From assembly GCA_964539665.1 (NCBI GenBank), contig CAZIKB010000143.1:1-14366 (forward strand): a DNA stretch of 14,366 bases, given 5' to 3'. This DNA comes from CAZIKB01 sp964539665. Lineage in GTDB: Bacteria > Zhuqueibacterota > Zhuqueibacteria > Oceanimicrobiales > Oceanimicrobiaceae. Shown piece after piece: positions 1 to 7,400 of the stretch. The first letter of the stretch is position 1. Every line of letters starts with the position of its first letter. The position numbers were made by a program, and so were the translations under genes. The notes beneath the pieces are model-generated. The model was not told where the DNA came from. It was given only the letters and a program-made list of their open reading frames with translations, and searched no databases.

Positions 1-1827
1 CTGAGTGAGGCGGAATGCAGGTTCTGTGGTTTCTGTGTCGAAGTCTGCCCCACGGGCGCATTAACCGATAAGAATTTAAAAGGCAATAAAGAGGATGCTT
101 TCGTCCCTTGCCGCTCAAATTGTCCCGCTGGTACAGATATTCCTCGCTACCTTCGTTCTATTGCCGGGGGGAAGTTTTCCGAGGCAACTGCTGTAATTCG
201 TGAGAGAGTGCCGTTCCCGGGGGTTTTAGGATACGTCTGTTTTCATCCCTGCGAGCAAGTCTGCCGGCGGGGAGAGCTCAACGAGCCTGTTTCTATTTGT
301 CAGTTAAAACGTACAGCTTTTGAAAAAAGTGCCAGCTCCTGGAAAAAGGATTTGAAAGCTGCTCCTCCCACGGGTAAATCGGTGGCCATAATTGGTTCTG
401 GACCAGCAGGATTAACGACCGCTTACTATCTAACCAGAAAAGGTCACAGCGTCACCGTATTCGAAGCTCAATCCGAAGCAGGGGGGATGATGCGGTATGG
501 AATTCCGGCATTTCGCCTTCCGCGGGAGGTTCTGGAAATGGAGATAGATGAAATCAAAGCTTTGGGAGTTGAAATTAAAACCAGCCATCCGATAAATAGC
601 GATTTTTTTTTAAACGATCTGCAATCTCAGGGATTTGCCGCTTTATTCCTTTCAGTAGGTGTGCAACTCAGTAAGAAGATAAAATTGGCGGGAATGGAGT
701 TGGAGCCTGTCCTCTGGGGCTTGGATTTTCTCAAAGAATTGAATGCAGGTCACAAACCAGACGTACTAAAAAGGGTAGTCGTTGTCGGTGGCGGTAATGT
801 AGCCATTGATGTTGCCATGTCTGCTATTCGTCTCGGAGCCGAAGAAGTACAGTTAGCTTGCCTGGAATCGAAGGAGGAAATGCCCGCCTATGACTGGGAA
901 ATTGAAATGGCGCTTGCAGAAGGAATTAAGATAAACAACTCCTGGGGTCCGAAAGCAATTGTCGGTAAAAATGGCCAGGTTTCCGCGGTCGAGTTTGTTC
1001 TCTGTACAAGCGTATTTGACCAGACCGGCAGATTTAGTCCGATTCTTGACGAAGGCGAAAGAATGACGATGGAAACGGATATGGTGATTTTAGCCATCGG
1101 GCAAACTCCAGACCTCTCTTTGTTAGCAGAAAACGATGAAATCAAAACCAATCCTTCAGGCGGAATTTGGGTTAAGGTGGATACTATGGAAACGAATCTG
1201 CCGGGAATCTTCGCAGGCGGTGACATCGTTACCGGGCCCAAATCGGTAATCGATGCAATTGCTTCCGGAAGAAAGGCTGCGGAGTCAATAGATGAATTTC
1301 TTGGGGGAGATGGTGATATTACGGAGCACTTTATCGAGGAGACGAAAACTCAACTCTGGATTGGTAAAGAGAAAGGTTTCGCCTTTAACACCCGCTTGAA
1401 TGCAGCTCATCTGCCAGTCTCAGATCGGATTAAAGATTTTTCTGTCATAGAACAAAGTTTAGATGCAGAGGCTGCCACTTTAGAGGCTAAACGGTGTTTG
1501 CAGTGTGATCTTCGGCTTCATATTCAGCCAGTCGCGCTGCCCCCGGAAAAATGGCTGCCATTTAATGCCGAAACAATCAAAGGAATTTCAGAGTTGGCAG
1601 GCGTGTTTCAATTGCTTGATAAAGATAAAAAGGCGATCATGATTGCTGGTTCAGCAAACGTGCGTCTGGCACTGGTGGAAAAATTATCAACGCACGATAA
1701 TGTGTGCTTTTTCATTTATGAAGAAGATCCCATGTTTACTAAACGGGAGACAGAGCTGATTCAACAATATGTTCAGGTTCACGGGCAAATGCCAGAAGGT
1801 AATTCAGATTTAGATGATCTTTTTTAA
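1..1827 (+). CDS. GltD-like FAD/NAD(P) oxidoreductase with ferredoxin and GIY-YIG-like ends (5' truncated by window)
   Basis: The frame is open from base 1, so the true start lies upstream; 608 residues are visible. In order (window residue numbers): a [4Fe-4S] ferredoxin motif C6-x2-C9-x2-C12-x3-C16-P; a GltD-type N-terminal Fe-S region with C37, C41, C80, C84, C88 and C100; a FAD dinucleotide fold GSGPAG at 132-137; a second dinucleotide fold GGGNVA at 263-268, expected to bind NAD(P)H; the FAD-closing AGGD segment near 404-407; and a CxxC at 499/502. This matches the small-subunit glutamate synthase / NfnB family, which moves electrons between ferredoxin or Fe-S partners and NAD(P)H. No glutamate synthase large subunit is present, so a role as electron-transfer partner for the downstream 2-oxoacid:ferredoxin oxidoreductases is inferred. 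The last ~85 residues are not part of GltD and resemble a decayed GIY-YIG domain (see findings). A 121-bp gap separates it from the next gene. The family call is firm; the electron partner is not known. Confidence 0.9.
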   Translation: MSEAECRFCGFCVEVCPTGALTDKNLKGNKEDAFVPCRSNCPAGTDIPRYLRSIAGGKFSEATAVIRERVPFPGVLGYVCFHPCEQVCRRGELNEPVSICQLKRTAFEKSASSWKKDLKAAPPTGKSVAIIGSGPAGLTTAYYLTRKGHSVTVFEAQSEAGGMMRYGIPAFRLPREVLEMEIDEIKALGVEIKTSHPINSDFFLNDLQSQGFAALFLSVGVQLSKKIKLAGMELEPVLWGLDFLKELNAGHKPDVLKRVVVVGGGNVAIDVAMSAIRLGAEEVQLACLESKEEMPAYDWEIEMALAEGIKINNSWGPKAIVGKNGQVSAVEFVLCTSVFDQTGRFSPILDEGERMTMETDMVILAIGQTPDLSLLAENDEIKTNPSGGIWVKVDTMETNLPGIFAGGDIVTGPKSVIDAIASGRKAAESIDEFLGGDGDITEHFIEETKTQLWIGKEKGFAFNTRLNAAHLPVSDRIKDFSVIEQSLDAEAATLEAKRCLQCDLRLHIQPVALPPEKWLPFNAETIKGISELAGVFQLLDKDKKAIMIAGSANVRLALVEKLSTHDNVCFFIYEEDPMFTKRETELIQQYVQVHGQMPEGNSDLDDLF

Positions 1828-1848
1828 AAAATGCCTGGATAGTGTAAC

Positions 1849-1865
1849 GCAATCGTCTCGATTGC
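1849..1865. repeat. Short perfect hairpin in the gap before module 1
   Basis: GCAATCG (1849-1855) and CGATTGC (1859-1865) form a 7-bp perfect stem around a 3-base TCT loop, 22 bases after the stop of the flavoprotein gene. There is no T-run after it, so it is not a textbook intrinsic terminator. It could be a dispersed palindromic repeat or an mRNA-stabilising hairpin. No other full copy is seen in this window. The rest of the gap 1828-1948 shows no convincing promoter. Confidence 0.35.
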
Positions 1866-1948
1866 CAAAGTGTTTCTTTCGAATAAAACAACCGTAGGAT
1901 TAAGGATAAATAATACATACCACTCTGAATTTGTAATGGGAATGAAAT

Positions 1949-2149
1949 ATGATTGAGATAGATGAGGAGCTCTGCAAAGGTTGTGGAATATGCGTGGACT
2001 TTTGTCCTCTAAAAGTTTTTGATACTTCGGATAAAATTAATAGTCTGGGATATTACCCGCCAATTCCAGTCAGACGGAGAGATTGCGTTGGTTGTAGATT
2101 ATGTGAACTTCTCTGTCCAGAATTCTCTATAATAATATTAAATGAGTAG
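1949..2149 (+). CDS. korD: 2[4Fe-4S] ferredoxin, delta subunit of 2-oxoacid oxidoreductase module 1
   Basis: This 66-residue protein is almost entirely a bacterial two-cluster ferredoxin: C9-x2-C12-x2-C15-x3-C19-P and C46-x2-C49-x2-C52-x3-C56-P, with about 26 residues between the motifs. It lies 6 bases ahead of an alpha subunit, and the order ferredoxin-alpha-beta-gamma is that of KorDABC / VorDABC complexes. There it is the delta subunit that carries electrons from the beta-subunit Fe-S cluster to free ferredoxin. The ATG is preceded by a weak GGGA (1938-1941). As the first gene after a 121-bp gap it probably opens the operon. The ferredoxin assignment is certain; the delta-subunit role rests on context. 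Confidence 0.9.
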   Translation: MIEIDEELCKGCGICVDFCPLKVFDTSDKINSLGYYPPIPVRRRDCVGCRLCELLCPEFSIIILNE

Positions 2150-2155
2150 AAAAGT

Positions 2156-3313
2156 GTGAAAACTAATAGTAATATTCAAAAGGCATATTTAAACAGGTTT
2201 ACTAATCGTACTTATTTTATGCAAGGCGATGAAGCTGCCGCTTATGGTTCTCTTTATGCAGGATGTACTTTTTTTGGCGGATATCCTATTACTCCTGCAT
2301 CAGAAGTTGCCGAGGTGATGGCGGCAGAGTTACCTCATGTGGGTGGCTACTATGTTCAAATGGAAGACGAGTTAGCTTCAATTTCATCGGTTATTGGAGC
2401 GGTCTGGGCCGGCGCCAAAGCTATGACAGCTACATCAGGACCGGGCTTTTCCCTGATGCAGGAGAACATTGGTTATGCGGTAATAACGGAGACTCCCTGC
2501 GTAATTGTCAACGTCCAACGCTCCGGGCCTTCCACCGGGCAGGCTACCAAGCCAGCACAGGGCGATGTTATGCAGGCTCGCTGGGGAACTCATGGCGATC
2601 ATGAGATTATAGCATTAGCGCCAAATTCAGTTCAGGAATGTTTTGATCTTGCTATTGAGGCCTTCAATCTGGCCGAAGAGTATCGCACGCCGGTGATTGT
2701 TCTCATGGATGGTGAAGTTGGACATATGCGCGAGAAAATCACCATGCCGGCATTAGATAAAATCAATCTCGTGAAAAGACGGCTGACTACAGGCGATCAA
2801 CAGCCTTTTGGCGGAGAGCTTATTCCACCCATGGCAGAATTTGGTCAGGGGCAATTTATTCATGTCACTGGTTCCACTCATAAAGATTCCGGAATCAGAG
2901 ACGTCGAAAGCCAGGATGTTCATGAAAGGTTAGTCACCCGGCTTTGCAAAAAGATAACAGATAATCGTGACCGCATTGCCAGCTATGAAGAAACCTACTT
3001 AGAGGATGCTGACTATGTTGTGATTTCTTACGGGGCAACCAGCAGACCTGCTGCCGGCGCTGTTCTAAAGGCTGCCAGCAAAGGGAAAAAAGTCGGCATG
3101 CTGCGGCTCAAAACCATTTGGCCTTTCCCGGATAGAAAAATTAAGAAGTTAAATACAAAAGTCAAAAAAATCATTGTACCGGAGATGAACCTGGGTCAAA
3201 TATCACGGGAGGTCGAGAGGTTTGTGGATTGTGAAGTTATCCAGATTCCAAAAATTGGTGGTATTTCTCATACAATTGACGAAATATATTCAGTGATAAT
3301 GAAAGAGATCTGA
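2156..3313 (+). CDS. korA: 2-oxoacid:ferredoxin oxidoreductase alpha subunit, module 1 (KorA/VorB type)
   Basis: 385 residues, full length for this family. The pyrimidine-binding domain carries GYPITP at 42-47, then a TSGPGFSLMQEN segment and the signature SGPSTGQ at 123-129 followed by GDVMQARWG, all typical of KorA/VorB alpha subunits. The C-terminal third (YLEDADYVVISYG, then LRLKTIWPFP and VPEMNLGQ) is the transketolase C-terminal-like domain. With the beta subunit it forms the thiamine-diphosphate active site that oxidatively decarboxylates a 2-oxoacid to acyl-CoA in the cytoplasm. The start is GTG with only a weak purine stretch before it; extra N-terminal residues line up with the module 2 paralogue, so a later ATG at 2219 is unlikely. 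2-Oxoglutarate and branched-chain 2-oxoacids are the likeliest substrates, but the sequence alone does not decide. Confidence 0.93.
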   Translation: MKTNSNIQKAYLNRFTNRTYFMQGDEAAAYGSLYAGCTFFGGYPITPASEVAEVMAAELPHVGGYYVQMEDELASISSVIGAVWAGAKAMTATSGPGFSLMQENIGYAVITETPCVIVNVQRSGPSTGQATKPAQGDVMQARWGTHGDHEIIALAPNSVQECFDLAIEAFNLAEEYRTPVIVLMDGEVGHMREKITMPALDKINLVKRRLTTGDQQPFGGELIPPMAEFGQGQFIHVTGSTHKDSGIRDVESQDVHERLVTRLCKKITDNRDRIASYEETYLEDADYVVISYGATSRPAAGAVLKAASKGKKVGMLRLKTIWPFPDRKIKKLNTKVKKIIVPEMNLGQISREVERFVDCEVIQIPKIGGISHTIDEIYSVIMKEI

Positions 3314-3321
3314 GGTTACAA

Positions 3322-4206
3322 ATGTCTGACAATAAAGAAATAGCAGAAAAACGCCGACATCGCATGTTTAAATATCTTCGTAAGGAGGTATTGCCGACGG
3401 CGTTTTGTCCTGGTTGCGGTTGTGGAACGGTACTCAATTGTTATGCTCATGCAGTAGATGAACTTCAAATGGATCCCAATGAAATTGTTGCGGTCACCGG
3501 AATTGGCTGCTCCTCCTGGATTCCGAGTCCTTACTTTTTGGGAGATACTTTACACACCACTCATGGCAGACCAATACCATTTGCGACCGGTGTAAAGGTA
3601 ATGCAGCCTGAGAAAACCGTGGTAGTAATTGCCGGTGATGGTGATTTGACTGGCATAGGTGGTAATCATCTGATTCATGCCGCCAGACGAAATATTGATA
3701 TCAAAGTCTTTTTAGTTAATAATCTTATTTATGGTATGACAGGAGGGCAAGTTGCTCCAACAACACCTTCCGGGATTCCTACATCAACATCTCCTTATGG
3801 AAACGTTGAGCATCCATTTGAGATTGCCGAATTAGTTGCTGCTGCTGGCGCTACTTATGTTGCCCGCTGGACTACCTACCATGTTTTTCCATTAATGGAA
3901 TCTATGCAAAAGGCGCTGACCAGAAAAGGATTTTCTTTCATCGAAATTCGCTCACCGTGCCCTGTTAGTTACGGCAGAAGGATTGGCAAAAGAACTGGCA
4001 GTGACGCTTTGTATGAATACCGGGATTATTCAGTAAGAATTGAAGATGCAAAAGAGATGAGTCCAGAGGAGTTGGAGGATAAGCTTCTAATCGGCAAACT
4101 TGTTGAAAAAGACAAGGACGAATTTGTTGATAATTTATACAAATTAAATAATAAAGTCAGAAAAGAAAAAATTGGCAAAAATCCAGAAGATTGGAGTATT
4201 TCTTGA
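3322..4206 (+). CDS. korB: 2-oxoacid:ferredoxin oxidoreductase beta subunit, module 1
   Basis: 294 residues. Four cysteines expected to hold the [4Fe-4S] cluster of this subunit are present: C29 and C32 (CPGC), C63 (GIGCSS) and C213 (SPCP). The thiamine-diphosphate motif starts with GDGD at 105-108 and closes with N133-N134, followed by YGMTGGQ. This is the catalytic cofactor-binding subunit paired with the preceding alpha subunit. GAGG at 3312-3315 sits 6 bases before the ATG and overlaps the alpha stop codon, so the two genes are tightly spaced. The C-terminal 60 residues are Lys/Glu rich, as usual in the family. It overlaps the next gene by 4 bases if the TTG at 4203 is the start of the latter. 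Confidence 0.94.
   Translation: MSDNKEIAEKRRHRMFKYLRKEVLPTAFCPGCGCGTVLNCYAHAVDELQMDPNEIVAVTGIGCSSWIPSPYFLGDTLHTTHGRPIPFATGVKVMQPEKTVVVIAGDGDLTGIGGNHLIHAARRNIDIKVFLVNNLIYGMTGGQVAPTTPSGIPTSTSPYGNVEHPFEIAELVAAAGATYVARWTTYHVFPLMESMQKALTRKGFSFIEIRSPCPVSYGRRIGKRTGSDALYEYRDYSVRIEDAKEMSPEELEDKLLIGKLVEKDKDEFVDNLYKLNNKVRKEKIGKNPEDWSIS
4193..4196 (+). promoter_or_regulatory. Ribosome binding site deciding the gamma-subunit start
   Basis: GGAG lies 6 bases before the TTG at 4203, inside the end of the beta-subunit gene. The upstream in-frame TTG at 4191 overlaps this site and has poorer spacing to a purine stretch, so 4203 is the better start. Confidence 0.6.
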
Positions 4207-4817
4207 AAAAAAATATTTTCAAAACCAAAAGCATCAGGTTCTCTGGTTTCGGAGGACAGGGTATCGTTCTTTCTGGTGTTATTTATGGAGAGGCGGCAGT
4301 TGCAGACGGATTGAATGCTATCCAAACCCAATCATACGGCAGCGCATCCAGAGGAGGCGCCAGCAAATGTGATATAATCATTTCTAAAGAGATAATATAC
4401 GAGATTGAATCTCCAATGACCGATGTCTTAATTGCCATGTCGCAAAAAGCCTACGATATGTATATTAAAAACCTAAAAAAGAACGGGATTCTGGTTATTG
4501 ATCAGGATTTGATTCAAGCTAAACCTGAGGGAGTAGAATTTCATAAATTAAGCGCCACTGATATTGCTTTCAAAAAGTTTGGCCAGAAAATTATGGGCAA
4601 CATAGTAATCATTGGTTACATTTCAGCGCTGCTGGGAATTCTTTCAAAAGAGTCGCTGCGAAATAGTATTGCGAGACTTGTACCTAAGAAAGCGGTTGAG
4701 AAAAACCTACTTGCTTTCGAAGAGGGGTACAATTTAGGAATCGATGGTAACAAAAATATTATGAAAAATCAAATAAAGTTATCTATTCCAGCAGATAGAA
4801 ACAATCCACAGATATAA
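4203..4817 (+). CDS. korC: 2-oxoacid:ferredoxin oxidoreductase gamma subunit, module 1
   Basis: 204 residues from the TTG at 4203. The N-terminus has the nucleotide-fold-like motif GFGGQG at 15-20, followed by QTQSYGSASRGGAS, the signature of the KorC / PorG gamma domain. This domain packs against alpha and beta and is needed for complex assembly. The start overlaps the beta stop codon (TTGA), which suggests translational coupling; a longer start at 4191 would add four residues. The last ~25 residues (after GYNLGIDGN) have no counterpart in the 174-residue module 2 paralogue and may be a drifting tail. The next gene starts 1 base after its stop. Confidence 0.9.
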   Translation: MKKNIFKTKSIRFSGFGGQGIVLSGVIYGEAAVADGLNAIQTQSYGSASRGGASKCDIIISKEIIYEIESPMTDVLIAMSQKAYDMYIKNLKKNGILVIDQDLIQAKPEGVEFHKLSATDIAFKKFGQKIMGNIVIIGYISALLGILSKESLRNSIARLVPKKAVEKNLLAFEEGYNLGIDGNKNIMKNQIKLSIPADRNNPQI

Positions 4818-4818
4818 C

Positions 4819-5625
4819 TTGAATAACAGTAAAGAATTTATTTATGAAGATTTAACTCATGTTCTTATTCGATGTTTTTTCAATGTACACAATTCACTCG
4901 GCGTTGGGTATGATGAGAAAGCTTATCATAGAGCTTTAGCACGACACTTTCAGAATAATGAAATTGAACATCATTCAAAGGAACGTAAAGCGCTTTTCCA
5001 TCGCAATCGAAAAGTAAAGGAATATGAAGCAGATTTTGTGGTTTTTAAAAAAATAATATTAGAATTAAAAACACTACAATCTAACTTTCTTCAGATAAAT
5101 TATGTACAAATTATCTCAGAATTAAAGTTGTGGAATTTGCGATTAGGTTTGCTTGTTAATTTTGGTCTGCAAAAAGTTGAAATTAAAAGAATTCCTTTAA
5201 CTGAGAAAAGAAAAGTAATAATTGAAAATTATGAGTACATTAAAGATGCTATGACAGATAGTGATAGAAAGTTATTAGCCCAACTGCGGGAGGCTATTTT
5301 TAATATATTCGAGGTTCATGGATTAGGTTATGGTGAGTCAATATATCAAAAAATACTCGGATTAGAGCTTGATTTCAGACGCATCAAGTATAAGAGTCGG
5401 TTTCCTATTAGAATTAATTTTGAAGATAAAATTATAAGCGTCTTCAAAATGAAACCGTTATTACTGGAGAATCGAATAATCTGCAACATCAAAGCTCTGA
5501 CAAAAGAGATAGATTTTTATGATATCGCCAAAATACAATCCTACTTAAGATCGTTAGGTTTAAGAATAGGAATTATAGTAAATTTTGGGAAGAATCAATT
5601 AGAGTTAAGAGGTATCCGCGCTTGA
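4819..5625 (+). CDS. Tandem-domain GxxExxY protein (PD-(D/E)XK nuclease-like)
   Basis: 268 residues made of two copies of the GxxExxY domain, a PD-(D/E)XK-superfamily fold usually found as a single ~125-residue protein of unknown function. Copy 1 has G30-x2-E33-x2-Y36, then D72 and E82-x-K84 (ELK), the pattern of an intact PD-(D/E)XK site, ending with GLLVNFG at 110-116. Copy 2 has G170-x2-E173-x2-Y176 and ends with GIIVNFG, but the positions matching D72 and E82 are P213 and N223; only the lysine (K225) remains. Copy 2 therefore looks catalytically dead. The gene starts with TTG, 1 base after the gamma-subunit stop, with no visible ribosome binding site, so coupled translation is likely. It is clearly more AT-rich than its neighbours, which suggests acquisition by transfer. 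Its role among metabolic genes is unknown. Confidence 0.85.
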   Translation: MNNSKEFIYEDLTHVLIRCFFNVHNSLGVGYDEKAYHRALARHFQNNEIEHHSKERKALFHRNRKVKEYEADFVVFKKIILELKTLQSNFLQINYVQIISELKLWNLRLGLLVNFGLQKVEIKRIPLTEKRKVIIENYEYIKDAMTDSDRKLLAQLREAIFNIFEVHGLGYGESIYQKILGLELDFRRIKYKSRFPIRINFEDKIISVFKMKPLLLENRIICNIKALTKEIDFYDIAKIQSYLRSLGLRIGIIVNFGKNQLELRGIRA

Positions 5626-5698
5626 AGATTTTTTATACCAAAGTTTTTATATCTGTTGGATTGTATCTATCAGTTGGAGAAAGAGAGGATAAAAAATC

Positions 5699-6223
5699 AT
5701 GAGAACAGAAATCCGTATTGCTGGTTTTGGCGGACAGGGTGTAGTATTAGCTGGGCTAATTCTTGGACAGGCGGCTATTCGCGAAGGGAAACAGGCTGTC
5801 CAGACCCAATCTTACGGTCCGGAATCTCGCGGTGGGGCGGCTCGCAGCGAGATCGTCATTTCCAACGAGGCAATAGATTATCCAAAGGTGATCGAAGCCG
5901 ATATTCTGGTAGCACTATCACAGACCGCATTCGATAAATTTTACCCTGCTGTGAAGGAGAAAGGCACTATTATTGTCGATTCAGATCTGGTTACGGTCCA
6001 AAACAAGCAGGTTCATGCAGCCCTCTTTACAAAAACCGCCGACGAACTGGGTAAGAAGGTTGTTGCAAACTCAATCATGCTCGGATTTCTGGCGGTTTCA
6101 ACTGGCGTTGTCTCTGAAGAATCTCTAAAGGCAACCCTTGAAGAAAATGTTCCCAAACACACCATTAAACTGAATATTGAAGCCTGCAATCGCGGCATAG
6201 AACTATGGAAAAACGGGAGATGA
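5699..6223 (+). CDS. korC: 2-oxoacid:ferredoxin oxidoreductase gamma subunit, module 2
   Basis: 174 residues, close to the usual length of a stand-alone gamma subunit. GFGGQG at 9-14 is followed by VQTQSYGPESRGGAARSEI, very like the module 1 gamma subunit. AGGA at 5686-5689, in a purine-rich stretch, precedes the ATG. It sits 3 bases before the alpha subunit of the same module. Here gamma comes first (gamma-alpha-beta), whereas in module 1 it comes last, so the two modules are not a simple whole-operon tandem copy. The 73-bp gap upstream (5626-5698) shows no clear promoter. Confidence 0.93.
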   Translation: MRTEIRIAGFGGQGVVLAGLILGQAAIREGKQAVQTQSYGPESRGGAARSEIVISNEAIDYPKVIEADILVALSQTAFDKFYPAVKEKGTIIVDSDLVTVQNKQVHAALFTKTADELGKKVVANSIMLGFLAVSTGVVSEESLKATLEENVPKHTIKLNIEACNRGIELWKNGR

Positions 6224-6226
6224 AAT

Positions 6227-7393
6227 TTGAACCTGGAAGAATATAATCGGGTCGTTAAGGCTATTGGTAAGAAACAGTTTTTTGCACAGGGTGACGAGGC
6301 TTATGCTTATGGAGCACTTTTAGCTGGTTGTCGTTTCTATGCGGGTTATCCTATCACACCAGCCACTGAAACTGCCGAGGTAATGTCAAAACTTTTACCT
6401 CGAATAGGGGGCACCTTCATTCAAATGGAAGATGAAATAGCCAGCATGGGTGCGATTATTGGTGGTTCGCTTGCCGGTGTTAAGTCTATGACTGTAACCT
6501 CGGGTCCGGGATTTTCGTTAATGCAGGAGAATCTTGGCTATGCTTGCATGAGCGAAACTCCTTGTGTGGTAGTTGACGTCCAGCGTTCCGGACCCTCTAC
6601 TGGACAGCCCACGGAACCCTCTCAGGGAGATGTAATGCAGGCGCGCTGGGGATCTCATGGTGATTACGAAATCATAGCCCTTGCTCCTAACTCTGTTCAG
6701 GAATCTCTGGAATTGACAATCGAATGCTTTAATCTGTCAGAGAAGTATCGCAATCCTGTTTTGCTGATGACGGATGGCGAGGTCGGACACATGCGCGAAG
6801 GCATAACCATCCCGGAATATGGGCAATTTGAAATTTATGACCGGGAAATACCTGAGAAGCCGTCGAAAGATTATGTGCCTTTTTTGCCAACCGAAGGAAA
6901 GGTGCCTCGGCTTGCAAATTTTGGTACGGGCCATCATACTTACTTTACCGGTTTAACTCACAAACCAAGCGGTCTCCCCGCGACGGATAATGCTGAAATT
7001 CACACGCGACTTGTAACCCGGCTTTGCGAAAAAATAACCGATGAGGTTGACCAAATAACCAGAGTTGAGGAGTTATACCTTGAAGACGCCGATTCTGTTG
7101 TTATAAGTTACGGAATTACCTCGCGGGCCGCTTTATACGCAGTAAATAAATTACGCTCCGAAGGAAGAAAGGTTGGTTATTTGCGTCTGATAAGTATCTG
7201 GCCTTTTCCTGAAAAGGTTGTAAGTAAAATAGGTGAATCAGTTACGAAAATCGTGGTGCCGGAGATGAACCTGGGCCAACTATTTCATTCGGTGAAAGAA
7301 AGCGTCGGTTCAAATACCGAGGTCGTAAAACTTTCGAAGATCGGCGGAGTGATGCATTCACCACAGGAGATTATTGAGACTCTTAAGGAGTAA
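6227..7393 (+). CDS. korA: 2-oxoacid:ferredoxin oxidoreductase alpha subunit, module 2
   Basis: 388 residues, a paralogue of the alpha subunit at 2156-3313 along its whole length. It carries GYPITP at 40-45, the TSGPGFSLMQEN segment, SGPSTGQPTEP followed by GDVMQARWG, the DGEVGHMRE segment and the C-terminal VPEMNLGQ. The start is TTG at 6227 with GGGAGA at 6215-6220, 6 bases away; this gives an N-terminus that aligns with the paralogue. It supplies the alpha half of the active site for oxidative decarboxylation of a 2-oxoacid. Differences from module 1 are spread through the protein, including the segment at about 195-235 (EIYDREIPEKPSK region), which would fit a different substrate range. 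The exact substrate is not assignable. Confidence 0.93.
   Translation: MNLEEYNRVVKAIGKKQFFAQGDEAYAYGALLAGCRFYAGYPITPATETAEVMSKLLPRIGGTFIQMEDEIASMGAIIGGSLAGVKSMTVTSGPGFSLMQENLGYACMSETPCVVVDVQRSGPSTGQPTEPSQGDVMQARWGSHGDYEIIALAPNSVQESLELTIECFNLSEKYRNPVLLMTDGEVGHMREGITIPEYGQFEIYDREIPEKPSKDYVPFLPTEGKVPRLANFGTGHHTYFTGLTHKPSGLPATDNAEIHTRLVTRLCEKITDEVDQITRVEELYLEDADSVVISYGITSRAALYAVNKLRSEGRKVGYLRLISIWPFPEKVVSKIGESVTKIVVPEMNLGQLFHSVKESVGSNTEVVKLSKIGGVMHSPQEIIETLKE
7385..7390 (+). promoter_or_regulatory. Ribosome binding site deciding the module 2 beta start
   Basis: AAGGAG ends 10 bases before the ATG at 7401. An upstream in-frame TTG at 7374 would add nine residues, lacks such a site and overlaps the alpha gene, so 7401 is preferred. 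Confidence 0.7.
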
Positions 7394-7400
7394 AAATACT

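Noticed and set aside
888..1241. 117-codon frame on the minus strand
   Set aside because: It lies opposite the conserved flavoprotein gene and its translation has no recognisable domain; it is a shadow frame. The other long antisense frames in the window were rejected for the same reason.
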